Shown here: positions 43,580-53,435 of the stretch, one piece after another
Numbering within the stretch: position 1 is the stretch's first letter
Layout: each line of letters begins with the position of its first letter
Origin: Nematopogon swammerdamellus
Taxonomy: Eukaryota > Arthropoda > Insecta > Lepidoptera > Adelidae
Direction of reading: 5' to 3'
Assembly: GCA_946902875.1 (NCBI GenBank)
Contig: OX336336.1
Coordinates: 4,992,545-5,056,544 of the forward strand
DNA length: 64,000 bases
Notes under the pieces: model-generated
Told to the model about the DNA's origin: nothing
The model's database searches: none
Seen by the model: only the letters and a program-made list of their open reading frames with translations
Translations under genes and position numbers: made by a program

Positions 43580-43982
43580 AAAACCGGCCAAGTGCGAGTC
43601 GAACTCGCGCACCGAGGGTTCCGTATCACCATGTCATGGCTACCGCCACTCACGCCATCTATGGCGTTTTATGAAATGCTTCATATTAGTTAAATGTCAT
43701 GATTACTTAAAATGCTTCATAATCCATTCGGTAGATGGCGCGCGCGCATACACTTTTTGGTTTCTTCTATGGCAACTCCCGTGAATTTTTTACTTTTTCG
43801 TATTTTTATTATTTGTTGTTATATCGGCCATAATAACACATATTCTGTGAAAATTTCAACGGGCTACCTATTACGGTTCAAGAGATACAGCCCTCGGACA
43901 GACGGACGGACGGACAGACAGCCGGACGGCGGCGTAGGCTTAGTAATAGGGTCCCGTACCGAATACGGAACCCTAAAAAAAT
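43580..43982 (+). mobile_element. Metulj-like SINE, near full length
   Basis: AAACCGGCCAAGTGCGAGTC, GAACTCGCGCACCGAGGGTT, TTATTATTTGTTGTTATATC, GAGATACAGCCCTCGGACAG, GACGGACGGACGGACAGAC, ATACGGAACCCTAAAAAAAT. The best copy of this family in the window for defining its ends. Confidence 0.87.
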
Positions 43983-44475
43983 TTATATAGAGCCTCTTTA
44001 AAGTTTACGGGAAAACCTAAACGAATCCTAAGTCTTATAGTTCTCACGCAAAACATAATGGTACGTAACGGTAATTTTAGTTTAATGTTAATTCGACTTA
44101 AAAATGCTAACTAAAATCACAAAAGCAACTGTAAAATTGTAACGACCGGCCAGTCTGCTTCCACTCTGACGGTTTACAGCTGCCTTCGATAAAATTCTTT
44201 ATATTTCGCTTACAAATTATAAATGTTTACTCCACCGGAGCTGGACTAAGGATTGAATGTTCCATTAAGTTTATTTATGTAGATGTTTTCGATTTGCATA
44301 CAAACTGTACAGCTATTGAGGAGTGAAAGGAGTTCTCTTACGAAAGCAATCTCGGTAATGATGCCTACATAAATAAGTTCTGGAATCCAGACAGACTGGT
44401 GAGGTCACAGGGTGAGGTGTCTATTTACTCTGAGACACCTACTAGACTAGACCAAGTGCGCGATTTACGTACTCA
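43983..44475. other. No gene seen
   Basis: AT-rich; no repeat or ORF of note. Confidence 0.5.
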
Positions 44476-44917
44476 TTTTTAGGTTTCCGTATCCCGTACG
44501 GAAGCCTATTACTAAGCCTCCGCTGTCTGTCTGTCCGTCCGTACGTCCGTCTGTCCGTCTGTATGTCCGAGGGTTGTATCTCTTGAACCGTAATAGGTAG
44601 CCCGCTGAAATTTCACAGAATATGTGTTACTATGGCGGATATAACAACAAATAATAAAAAAAAATATTTAAAATTAAGGGGGGCTCCCATGCAACACACG
44701 TGCGAAAAATCGATTAGTCACGCTACTGAATAATAGATGGCGCCACAGGCTTTTATACATTGCATTACACATACAAAGACAAAACGTAGGCGGATATTAT
44801 TGATGAAATGAAATGAAATGAAATGAAATGAAATATGTTTATTTATCTTATTTACACGATAGCGGATAGATACGGAAACCTCCGTGCGCGAGTAAAACTC
44901 GCACTTGACAGATTTTT
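44476..44917 (-). mobile_element. Metulj-like SINE with ATGAA pentamer expansion
   Basis: Reverse copy from TTTTTAGGTTTCCGTATCCC to the head GAGTAAAACTCGCACTTGAC. It contains TAATAGATGGCGCCACAGGC and a (ATGAA)n run at 44800-44834. Confidence 0.8.
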
Positions 44918-45370
44918 TAACCCCCGACGCAAACGGAGGAGTGTTATAAGTTTAACATGTGTGTGTATGTAGCGTATCGTATCGTAGCTCCCAAACGGAT
45001 GGACCGATTTGGATACGGTTTTTTTTTTAGAAAGCTGGTTCAACCGGGATGGTTCTTAGCTATGTTTGTAATCAAGTAATCAAGTAATTAGGTACCTAAT
45101 AAAAAAAATCATTATCTACAAAGTGGACCGATTTGCATGCGGTTTTTATTAAAAAAGCTTAAAATAAAAGTTAAATTACAAATTTAAAAAACCCCGACCC
45201 TTAAAAAGTCAAAAAGAATTTCCGTTTACTTACCTAAAGGAGTCGGGGGCCCACAAAGTAAATAAAAAAATTTAAAACTCTGAGCTGCGCGGGACTTTAC
45301 TTACCGGTCCCCCGACTCCTTTAAGTAAGTAAACGGAAATTATTTTTAACTTGAGTCGGGGGTTTGACTA
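44918..45370 (+). repeat. Lepidopteran 'AACCCCCGACGCAAA' repeat
   Basis: TTTTTAACCCCCGACGCAAA, GGAGGAGTGTTATAAGTTTA, CGTAGCTCCCAAACGGATGG, AACCCCGACCCTTAAAAAGT, GGTCCCCCGACTCCTTTAAG. Opposite orientation to 18670-19010. The 3' half is duplicated in inverted form (45180-45260 against 45290-45370). Confidence 0.75.
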
Positions 45371-45870
45371 GTTGGGGGATGTGATCTCATCCAAGCTTTT
45401 CCTTCACCAACGCATTAGAGGGTGTAGTCAAGACGCTTGAGTGGTACAACATGGGTATCAACGGAATGGATATTTTTTCAGTCATCTTCGCTTCGCCGAT
45501 GACAATGTTCTTCTGTCAGATTCCCGAGTTCAGCTTGAGACCATGCTGGAAGCACCTTTATGCAGCGTCGGTGAAAGTGGGTCTGAAGTTGAACCGGGAC
45601 AAATGGCGACCGAGATTATGACGGGAGGACAAATTGTTACTGACGGAGAAGCGATCGAACAGGTTGAAGATTACGTATACATTGTATATCATATATCGGT
45701 CAAATTCTGTGGCTTGGTAGACAAGGTCTGCTTCAAGAAGGTCGAGATGAGGTTGAGAGACGAATTCAACTGGGTCAGGTTGCCTTCTGAAAGTTAAAAT
45801 TCGCCCTGAAGTTTGGCCTTCCCCAACACCTGTGTTTATGACCAGTTCGTCCTCCCGGTTATGCGACGAC
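45371..45870 (+). mobile_element. RTE-clade retrotransposon RT fragment
   Basis: Encodes GDVISSKLF-like, then SHLRFADDNVLLSDSRVQLE, TMLEAP, and GGQIVTDGEAIEQVEDYVY across small frameshifts. The catalytic FADD is intact although the frame is broken. Ends near CCTCCCGGTTATGCGACG, where the MITE at 45885 begins. Confidence 0.82.
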
Positions 45871-45884
45871 GTATAGTGTTTCAG

Positions 45885-46327
45885 GATAGGCTTGAGATAT
45901 TCAGTAATAGAAAGTACTCATTATTAGAAAAGAAAAATCCTTATCACTCAAATCGAAATTCTTTTTTTTTTCATAGAAAAATTTAAAATTGAAATAAACA
46001 CTCGATGCACAGTGATTTTGGGAAGATTTAGCAAAAGTGCTGTTTAGGTCTAGGGAGTGCAATGACCTAGTCCAGTAATTAAAATTGAAGTGTTTGGAAT
46101 TTACCTACATGCAGTTCAATTCTACTTGTTAAGTATGTAAGTTAGTAATTTAATTTTTTTTATAAAGGTGGGCGTTAACCGTCTACCAATTCTCGATTAA
46201 ACGATTTTCACCAAAAACTACTATATATGACCGAATCTGGGAAAACGTTTCAGAGCTTTTCGTCTTCAAATATGGACCCCTTTCGAACCCTGAAGTTACG
46301 AAACCCTATCCTGAAACATCCTGTATA
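45885..46327 (+). mobile_element. MITE with 'TTTCAGGATAGG' inverted ends
   Basis: Left GTTTCAGGATAGGCTTGAGA, right CCTATCCTGAAACATCCTGT. The interior is a diverged reverse complement of 20745-21160. Confidence 0.75.
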
Positions 46328-46893
46328 TAAGACGTAAGGGGGTGCAATGGAGGGGATTCAGTGGAGCAAGACATGCTGGGAATATCGATACGTGATTTGT
46401 TGCTTAAGGAGGCAATCCGACCAACCTTATTTATCCGATCAGCCTTATTTAAATGGTAAAGTATTTCAATAAATAGTTTAATCTTTAAATCCTTTATTTG
46501 ATACGTGAAATTCAACACTGAAATCAACTTTAATCATTGTTCGTCTTTAGCCGCGTTCTCGCGTAAACTCGTACACCACACCACCACAGCTTGCTCAAGC
46601 CTAGCTCGCTCGGCACAGCGCTCAACCACGCATGTAATTTATTCAACTCAACCCCAAAACCAGACCTGTCACAGCACACAAGATACGGGCGTTACCTTAG
46701 TCTGTTTACAGCCAAATTAATGCTCCCCCGAACTAAGCTAGGTCTAGTAGATACTAATTAGAAACCACATTTGTAACAAAAGGGCATATCATCTCGTAAT
46801 GATGTCAGCAAATTCGTATTTTACTAAGCCTCAAGGACGTTTGTTTTCATTTTAAACAGTTTCGCATATTATATCGGGAATGTTTGGTATTCC
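46328..46893. other. No gene seen; RTE scrap at 46368-46430
   Basis: AGACATGCTGGGAATATCGA, TACGTGATTTGTTGC, GAGGCAATCCGACC are an RTE C-terminal scrap (plus strand). Confidence 0.5.
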
Positions 46894-47268
46894 TCAGCCT
46901 CGGTAGCTCAGTGGTGCGGTCGGTCGACTGTTATTAAGCACAGCTGGGCTCGGTCAGTACTTGGATGAGTAACCGCTCGACCGTTAGAGGCTGACCGTGA
47001 TTAGGATTCCACGTAGGTCTCTTCCCTTCTTACCTTACTAGGTGGTAGGATTCATCCCGCCCGAGTTGATACCACCGCACTGATGAAACGTTGGTCGAAA
47101 TGGCTAGGTAAATAGTTCCTGTTTTCCGCCCAGTTCAGTCAGTGTAGTCGGCATGAAATAAAGGGAAGCATTGACATGGCACCTAGTTCACCCGGTGTTA
47201 TAGGCTGACATCACGTATGTTGTAGGTGATGTAGCTAACCGTGTCAGTTTCCATAAAAAAATAGCTAT
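46894..47268 (+). mobile_element. 5S/tRNA-headed SINE, full length
   Basis: CCTCGGTAGCTCAGTGGTGC, GGTCGGTCGACTGTTATTAA, GCTCGGTCAGTACTTGGATG, AGTAACCGCTCGACC, common body, GTGTCAGTTTCCATAAAAAA. Confidence 0.92.
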
Positions 47269-47341
47269 TCACTGTGAGTACACGTGGATTAAATTATTGT
47301 TAGGTACTCAGGGTCAATAGGCTGCATACAAGGTGAAATAT

Positions 47342-47690
47342 CGCTCGTTTTGAGAAATCTCTACTTCTTATAAAAAGGGACGTCTGTCTGTTACATACAG
47401 TTTGATATAAACTCCAGAACCACTGAACAGATTTTTGATGCTTTTTGCACCAATGGAAATAGTAGTTCTTGAGGCTCACTATAGGCTATATACCATCATC
47501 ACGATCGCTAAATAGCCTTAGGGCTGAGCAGTATCAAAGAAAGTGGGTACAGTATGGACGGGAGAGAAAGGAAGAGAGAATATAAGAGAAACAATCGTTT
47601 ATTGTCATATTAGCGTTAAAAACGGATTTGCTATTAAACCGAGTCTACCGCGAGCGAAGCCGCGGACAAAAGGTAGAGTAACATAAATAT
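47342..47690 (-). repeat. Lepidopteran 'CCGCGGCTTCGCTCGCGG' repeat
   Basis: The reverse right end is CTTTTGTCCGCGGCTTCGCT and the left end TTATAAAAAGGGACGTCTGT. An unrelated insert may interrupt the middle. Same terminal motif as 8517, 9818 and 53632. Confidence 0.5.
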
Positions 47691-48009
47691 TACGTTCAGT
47701 TTATACGTAGAACTTCATCTATAAGGGAAGATCGATTGCTTTATGAAAACACGAATTGAATAACTTCAATCGATAGAAAAAGAATCACGAAAATGGCTCA
47801 TAAAATTTACTTTTAAAAAATCGGCCCCGAAAAGAAGAGAATTTCTAACGCATGTACGCGCACCCATTTTATTTTTACCTCTTTATATAATAAACCCATT
47901 TGAGTTTAATAATTTTAATTTTGTACTATTTATTTACCTTTTCCTTTGTACCTACATCCTCTGGGGTGGCACTAGCTCGGCTGTGTCTGAGACTCCAATC
48001 TCGAATTCA

Positions 48010-48690
48010 GCCGAATTACACCCGGGTAAATACCCACTGTTGGGTAAATACCGATATATACGTACGCATATGTATATACTCGGGTAAATACTAGTTTAAT
48101 GTCTGTTTTATTTGATTTCATATATTAATCAAAAGTAACTGGGTTTACATCCGGGTAAATACCCACTGCTGGGTAAATAAAATACCCATATACATCCAAG
48201 GTATCTACCCAAGTGGTATATACTCGGGTAAATACTAGTTTATTGTGTTTTATTTTATTAACCAGGCTTCAACGTCCAGGCAGAGTGGGACACTTAATTT
48301 GGAGTTCATTGCTTGTAATTCTGATTCAGAAAATAAAAGTGACAAAATTTTGAGAATTGTATTGTTTTCAAAAGTAAATATTTTATTTTCCCAAATTTTT
48401 TAGCTTCACAAAATAGGGGGTGAAATGTTTTATACTTCTATAGTAAATTGGTGAACTTTTGCAACAAAAATGCTTATTACCGGAATTAAACCGTAAGATT
48501 TCTTACTGAGGCAAATGTGTCTAAATACCTTCCAAATAACTTTGCCTATTCACCCTATCCATTTATTTGAATAATATTTGAGTATTTACCCATCAAATGG
48601 GTATATGTTAGGGTAAATACCCATGTTTACCTATTTTTCGGGAATTTTCCCAATTTAACCATTTGGGTATTTACCCGCGTCCCATCTCTG
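48010..48690. repeat. Cluster of GGGTAAATACCC motifs, probable nonautonomous DNA transposon
   Basis: The near-palindromic GGGTAAATAC(CC) occurs about ten times on both strands at 48020-48090, 48150-48235 and 48575-48680. The right boundary, reverse-complemented, reads CCAGAGATGGGACGCGGGT, hAT-like. No clear matching left end. Confidence 0.55.
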
Positions 48691-48699
48691 GCATGACTC

Positions 48700-51407
48700 T
48701 TTTTTTTTTTTTTTATTTTTTTTTTATTTAGTTCCAGTCTTGTCTCAGCTGTACATGCCGAGACTGGTTAGTCATATCAAATTTTGAAACTGCTAAAATA
48801 AATTAATGGTGAGAGTAAATACTATATACATACTATACTACTATATAAATATATACATAAATTATATTTAATAAATACATACGTCAAATATATACAGCCA
48901 AAATATTTCATTTATTTCCTATTTGTTGTCTCTAATAATGATATTGGCAATTTTTTCGAGATATTTCACGAACGTTTTGTTTATTTGAGGGTCGCTCATA
49001 AGAGTAGGCCAATTTCTTGGTGCAACACTCATGGCTGCCGAGTGCTCAAAGTCGAAACGCGCGCTTAAGAATCTTGGACACTCTGCGATAATGTGCTGGA
49101 CGGTTTGAGTGCTAGCCCCATCACAAGGGCACGAAGGGGAGTCTCTAAGTTTAAAGCGGTGTAGATACGCAGCAAAGCCACCATGTCCACTCCAGATCTG
49201 AGCCCTGGTGCTCGTGAGGTGAATTTCCCTTAGTATTTTGTAAGCACCTGTGGCTTTAGGGAAGAACAGCTTAGTTACTTGGCCAGTTGTGGAGCTTTCA
49301 TAGATTCCCTGCCATTGGGCTATTGTTCGCTGTCTTAAGTGGTACTTAACGTATGACAGGGGGAATTTATCATACGCCGGCGAGACCCTTAGTTTCGTTG
49401 CTGCGTGTTTCGCTAACTCATCCGCTCTTTCATTTCCTGCCGTGCCGACATGTGCCTTTATCCAGTATAAGTTTAGAGATCCATCGTTCTGGCGTATCTG
49501 CTTAATTAGGATTCTAATATCAACTGCCAGCGGGTGGGTGTTGCCAGTATCGGTGAGCGTTTGTAGGGCGGATCTCGAGTCGCTAAGAATATGGCACTGC
49601 CTCTTTTCGGTCTTAGCGAACTCGCAGGCTTTCTTTATTGCGTACAGTTCAGCCTGGAACACGGTGCAATAGTCTGAGAGTTTGAAACATGCTTTCTTTA
49701 TTTCCATTTTATCAGACCAGCAAGTGTACGCAGCGCCAACACAACCATCAATTTTGCTGCCGTCAGTGTATATTCTGACTTCCTCGTGGTCGCTCCAATG
49801 TACCTCGTCTTCATTTTCCAGACAGGTAAACGTCACAATCTCCCTTTGGGCAGGGTGGTCCAACTCAAAAGGACTACATTTGGTTTCGAGGATTCTGTCG
49901 TCAGGTAGGAGTTCAGTCGTTCCTGTTTTTTTGACGAGGTACATTGACGCTGCCTCTCGGACACGCAAGTGCAGTGGTAGTAGTCGCGACAGAAGAATTA
50001 CCGATACCAGTGAGGTAGTGCGATGTGCTCTAGCAATTCGTATTCCAAATCCTCGCTGAATAGTGTTGAGTTGCTTAACGACGTAAGCTTTCTCAGTAGC
50101 TTCCGCCCAAACACTACTTGCATACAGAATGATTGGTTCAATTACTGCGATATATATGAGCCTTACAATATCACTGTTTAGCCCCCAAGTAGCTCTGATC
50201 GCTCGATTCAGACAGTTGAAGATATTTGCCGTCTTTTTCTCTAGCGCTGTGATGTGTGGCTTCCATGTGAGCTTTGAGTCAATGGTCAGGCCCAACAGTT
50301 TTATGGTTTGCTGAATTTCTATACTCGTGCCGTCCATTGTGAACCTCGGTATGTCATATTTGCGTTTCCTAGAGAAAAGAATAGCGTTGGTCTTGTGTGG
50401 AGCAAACTTGAGTTTCTGGGATACGCCCCATTTCGAGATGGCATCGAGGGCATTGTCTACCAGTCTCTGGAGTTCAATGTGAGACGAGGCGCTGACAATC
50501 AGGATAATATCATCAGCGAATGCCTGGATATGCAGTCCCATACTTGTCATCAGCTCGAGAAGAGAATCCAGGACGATGTTCCAAAGCAGTGGTCCGCAGG
50601 TAGAGCCTTGGATGCATCCTTTGTTTGTTGCTTTGGTGACCTCCTCTCCAGCATATTGTACCGTGACCTTTCGGTCGCTGAGATAACTGGATATGAGTCC
50701 AAACAGATTACCTGGACACTTTTTCCTTATCAGCTGGGCTCTTATTGCCGGCCACCATGCATTGTCGAATGCCCCTTCGATGTCTAAGGAGACCATGGTG
50801 ACAATCTGTTTACGATCAAGGCCCTCTTTCACCTTTTCCAGTGCTGTAAATAACGCATCTTCGGTAGATTTCTGTGGCATAAAACCAAATTGGCTTTCGC
50901 TGAGTTCTCCTTCTTTTCCTAGTCTCCACAGCAATCGTTTGGTGAACATTTTTTCGACTATCTTTCCAAGGACTGGTAGAAGACCGATTGGTCTGTAAGA
51001 CTTCGGGACTCCGTAGTCATCTTTGCCAGGCTTGGGAATGATACGTATTATCGCCTCTTTCCAGATGATGGGGAAATATTGAAGACGTAGGCAAGCATTC
51101 GCAAGAGCGAGGAACAATTCTTTATCACAGTTTATTAGACGCCAGCAAATGTCGGCCGTAAGTCCGTCTCCGCCTGGGGCTTTTTTAGGGTTTAAACTTT
51201 CAGCTACTTTATCAACTTCGGCCATAGCAAAAGGTGGATCAGGATTGTTCTCATTTGGACTGTAGGAATCGGCCTCAGCTCGTATTATTTGATGCGGTAT
51301 CAACTCCCCCGCAGTCGAGTCCTTTGGGTAGAAGGTGTTTGCCAATATTTCGGCGGATCCCAGAGGTGTTTGTACTATACCAGTGCTGTCTTTTAGAAGT
51401 TCATCTT
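48700..51407 (-). mobile_element. R1-like non-LTR retrotransposon, 5'-truncated, recent
   Basis: The copy runs from a 3' poly(A) (poly-T at 48700-48730 on the plus strand) to a 5' truncation at 51407. A 9-bp target duplication GCATGACTC flanks it (48691-48699, 51408-51416). It keeps an uninterrupted ORF and a ~200-bp 3' UTR. The endonuclease and ORF1 are missing. Confidence 0.9.
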
Positions 51408-51411
51408 GCAT
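48919..51411 (-). CDS. Reverse transcriptase-RNase H polyprotein of R1-like element
   Basis: 830 codons with no stop. RT domain about residues 60-340: KKAPGGDGL (76-84), SYRPIGLLPVLGK (138-150), catalytic D210 in VSLDIEGAFD, QGSTCGPLLWN (268-278), FADD 298-301. RNase H about 545-670: D550 in YTDGSK, E588, D611 in SDSRSA, D664 in GNERAD. A Cys-rich C-terminal knuckle CPCDGASTQTVQHIIAECP starts at 761. 'GC.QGS..GP.LWN' points to the R1 group, while RNase H is commoner in the I and LOA clades, so the clade is open. It would copy element RNA at a nicked target. Without the N-terminal endonuclease, and with a start codon supplied by the target duplication, it is unlikely to be mobile. An ORF of 159 codons on the opposite strand is a shadow. 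Confidence 0.93.
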   Translation of the reverse strand: MQDELLKDSTGIVQTPLGSAEILANTFYPKDSTAGELIPHQIIRAEADSYSPNENNPDPPFAMAEVDKVAESLNPKKAPGGDGLTADICWRLINCDKELFLALANACLRLQYFPIIWKEAIIRIIPKPGKDDYGVPKSYRPIGLLPVLGKIVEKMFTKRLLWRLGKEGELSESQFGFMPQKSTEDALFTALEKVKEGLDRKQIVTMVSLDIEGAFDNAWWPAIRAQLIRKKCPGNLFGLISSYLSDRKVTVQYAGEEVTKATNKGCIQGSTCGPLLWNIVLDSLLELMTSMGLHIQAFADDIILIVSASSHIELQRLVDNALDAISKWGVSQKLKFAPHKTNAILFSRKRKYDIPRFTMDGTSIEIQQTIKLLGLTIDSKLTWKPHITALEKKTANIFNCLNRAIRATWGLNSDIVRLIYIAVIEPIILYASSVWAEATEKAYVVKQLNTIQRGFGIRIARAHRTTSLVSVILLSRLLPLHLRVREAASMYLVKKTGTTELLPDDRILETKCSPFELDHPAQREIVTFTCLENEDEVHWSDHEEVRIYTDGSKIDGCVGAAYTCWSDKMEIKKACFKLSDYCTVFQAELYAIKKACEFAKTEKRQCHILSDSRSALQTLTDTGNTHPLAVDIRILIKQIRQNDGSLNLYWIKAHVGTAGNERADELAKHAATKLRVSPAYDKFPLSYVKYHLRQRTIAQWQGIYESSTTGQVTKLFFPKATGAYKILREIHLTSTRAQIWSGHGGFAAYLHRFKLRDSPSCPCDGASTQTVQHIIAECPRFLSARFDFEHSAAMSVAPRNWPTLMSDPQINKTFVKYLEKIANIIIRDNK

Positions 51412-51430
51412 GACTCATGCATGAGTCATG
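51409..51430. repeat. 22-bp perfect palindrome at insertion site
   Basis: CATGACTCATG followed by CATGAGTCATG. It overlaps the right copy of the R1-like target duplication. Confidence 0.9.
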
Positions 51431-51814
51431 TCATGACGGACAGAGAAGTTTTAGGTTTGGGATAGTGTTTGATTGTGATGAATTACTGCAAATAAGGTTA
51501 CCAATAATTTCAGCACATTATTATGTAATTCTTTATCACTATAACCACAAGCGTACGTTCTGCTATGTATGTTTCATAGGCACATCTATCAGCAGATGGT
51601 GAGACATCATACAATGTGGAGTAATTACTGAAGTTGTGAGCGGCGGTGGCGCGCGGTGGAGGGGCGGTAGGACGGAGGTGTTCTGTGTGTGACACGTCCG
51701 GACGTGACTGGCGGCTGTGTATGGCATTATAACGAATAGTCAATGAGCAAAATCTGATTTTAAGTACGTAATATAGCTTGCTAACTGTGTCTGTGGCACA
51801 ACTTTATTTTTATT
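51431..51814. other. No gene seen
   Basis: Flank of the R1-like insertion. GC-rich patch at 51640-51680, only short ORFs. Confidence 0.45.
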
Positions 51815-51940
51815 TTTATGGAAACGGCGACATTTAACGCCGAGCCACCCATAAGGTGTCCAACGACGCCCATGGGCATTCGGTCGTACACGCGGGGGTT
51901 GCGAATGCCATGCCGGCCTGACAGGTGCCTATTCACATTA
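51815..51940 (-). mobile_element. Jockey/CR1-like 3' end (family A)
   Basis: In reverse: AATAGGCACCTGTCAGGCCG, GCATGGCATTCGCAACCCCC, CGACCGAATGCCCATGGGCG, TAAATGTCGCCGTTTCC. Confidence 0.8.
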
Positions 51941-52364
51941 CCAAAAAATTACAGAAAAAAGTATGAATTTAAAAAATCTGAGCATGTGTGTATTATTACA
52001 ATTTTACAATACCATTGATGCAAAGGTCACACAGCACTGAGAAAACTGGCTTGTAGAAATTTTATTACCTATTGAAACCACGACAGGGGATAAAAATAAA
52101 AAAACAAAAAACGCCTACACGAAAATATCGATGTAATTAACCATACGTACCTAAATGCACCTATCTACCTATCTTTGCTTACGTAAGTACCTATTTTTAT
52201 TTTAGTTTTCATCGATAGTCTATTCAGAGGTTTATAAAAAGTGGTACATAAACTAAAATAATTTGGAATTTGAAATTCCCGAATTATCAAGGTCGTTGGC
52301 GTTTGTCACGGCACCCCTCTTGACAGCAATTGTATTAACCATTGATACAGTCTCTAGTTTTGTT

Positions 52365-52450
52365 TTATGGAAAGCGGACATGTGGCCTCGTTTCGGTGCC
52401 GAATGTCCATGGGCATCGTTAGATACGAGTACGTGGGGGGTAGCGTTGTT
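52365..52450. mobile_element. Family A 3' scrap
   Basis: GGACATGTGGCCTCGTTTC, GCCGAATGTCCATGGGCATC, GTTAGATACGAG. Confidence 0.55.
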
Positions 52451-52899
52451 CGCGTCCGTGACACCTTAAGGTCCTTAAGTCACACGTGCCTCCTGGGTGG
52501 TGCCAAATGAACAACAAAATACTTGTGGTAGACTGGTCTTCCACCGTGTCGTCCGGGTGGGTACCAGAAGGTGTTGGTGTAAACACTCCTGATGCAGCTT
52601 GCTGCACTTGGAGGTCAGCCGACACCTAGCCGGTCAGGTGGACTTGCGTAGAGGATCGAAGGGTCGGAGTCGTAGATGCTGTGCTCACTCACTTTTCTGA
52701 GCACACAGCTACTGTCCGGGAGTCGCGGAGGTCAGGGAGACCCAGAGAAACAGGGTACCGCAGCCTGCCCGCAGAGACTAGCTTAGCCCTAGTCGCGTCA
52801 GTAGGGGGCCCGAATCTCGCGACTAACCATCACGAGGAGGCTGCCCCGGGCCAACCGGCGAATAGTCTGCTGATGGTCTCAGCGGTCCGTGTGGTACAC

Positions 52900-52922
52900 G
52901 GGGGGGGGGGGGGGGGGGGGGG
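52900..52922. repeat. Poly-G tract, 23 G
   Basis: Uninterrupted run of 23 G inside the GC-rich 5' part of the retroelement. The length may be a sequencing or assembly artefact. Confidence 0.95.
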
Positions 52923-53074
52923 TTACCGCTGATAACCTGAGGCAGGGGTCTGGGGGCCCTTCCGTGCTCCGCGACTGTCCTACAGTCAAGCTCACGTGAA
53001 TGTGCGACGGCATAACTGCACATCCGGTCTGTTCTTTCCTCTACGCCACTTAATTACAACCCTCATAAAACATC

Positions 53075-53262
53075 ATGGCACGAAAAACTAAAATAAAACG
53101 TTCCACTGCGTGTTGTAACAATCCCCCAAAATTTTTCCGCGCTGACCTCGCCAACATTCGAGGTCTCCGCACAAACTTGGTTGCCGTCTCCCATCACCTG
53201 GAGTCGGCAAAATCCCATTTACTGTTCTTGACGGAGACTCAAATCTGCCAGCCAGCGGACTG
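53075..53262 (+). pseudogene. N-terminal endonuclease fragment of a jockey/CR1-like ORF2
   Basis: MARKTKIKRSTACCNNPPKF, then ADLANIRGLRTNLVAVSHHL, ESAKSHLLFLTETQICQPAD. This is the typical beginning of the apurinic-like endonuclease: an N-R-G-L block and the catalytic-type T-E-T-Q. The frame then runs into 3' UTR sequence (W-W-S-L...). Confidence 0.75.
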
Positions 53263-53349
53263 GTGGTCGCTTATCGCTTTGGCTCTGCTGACTGCACCAT
53301 TGGTCCCTCGGCACAGCCACTCATGCTGGTTTACATTAAAAAAAAACGT

Positions 53350-53435
53350 GTCTAACGATGCCCAAATAATGCACGGGGATCGTGAATGCCATGCCGGCCT
53401 GACAGGAGCCTTTTCACGTCCCTTTTGAAAAACCC
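53350..53435 (-). mobile_element. Family A 3' end, reverse
   Basis: In reverse: AAAAGGCTCCTGTCAGGCCG, GCATGGCATTCACGATCCCC, GCATCGTTAGACACG. Confidence 0.7.

Larger units (their letters stand above)
52500..53345 (+). mobile_element. Jockey/CR1-like element, internally deleted
   Basis: GC-rich 5' UTR or ORF1-like DNA (52500-53070) leads into the start of an endonuclease domain. This jumps at about 53265 straight to the family B 3' end (GCTCTGCTGACTGCACCATT, GGTCCCTCGGCACAGCCACT, GGTTTACATTAAAAAAAAAC). About 2.5 kb of EN-RT coding sequence is absent. Confidence 0.72.

Noticed and set aside
45441..45797. 118-codon ORF as an intact gene
   Set aside because: It is an RTE RT fragment with internal frameshifts; only the FADD region is in frame.
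50308..50787. 159-codon plus-strand ORF
   Set aside because: Lies antisense to the intact R1-like RT ORF and has no motifs.
53265..53428. C-terminal half of the 117-codon ORF at 53075
   Set aside because: It is translation of retroelement 3' UTR sequence, known from its other copies, not protein.
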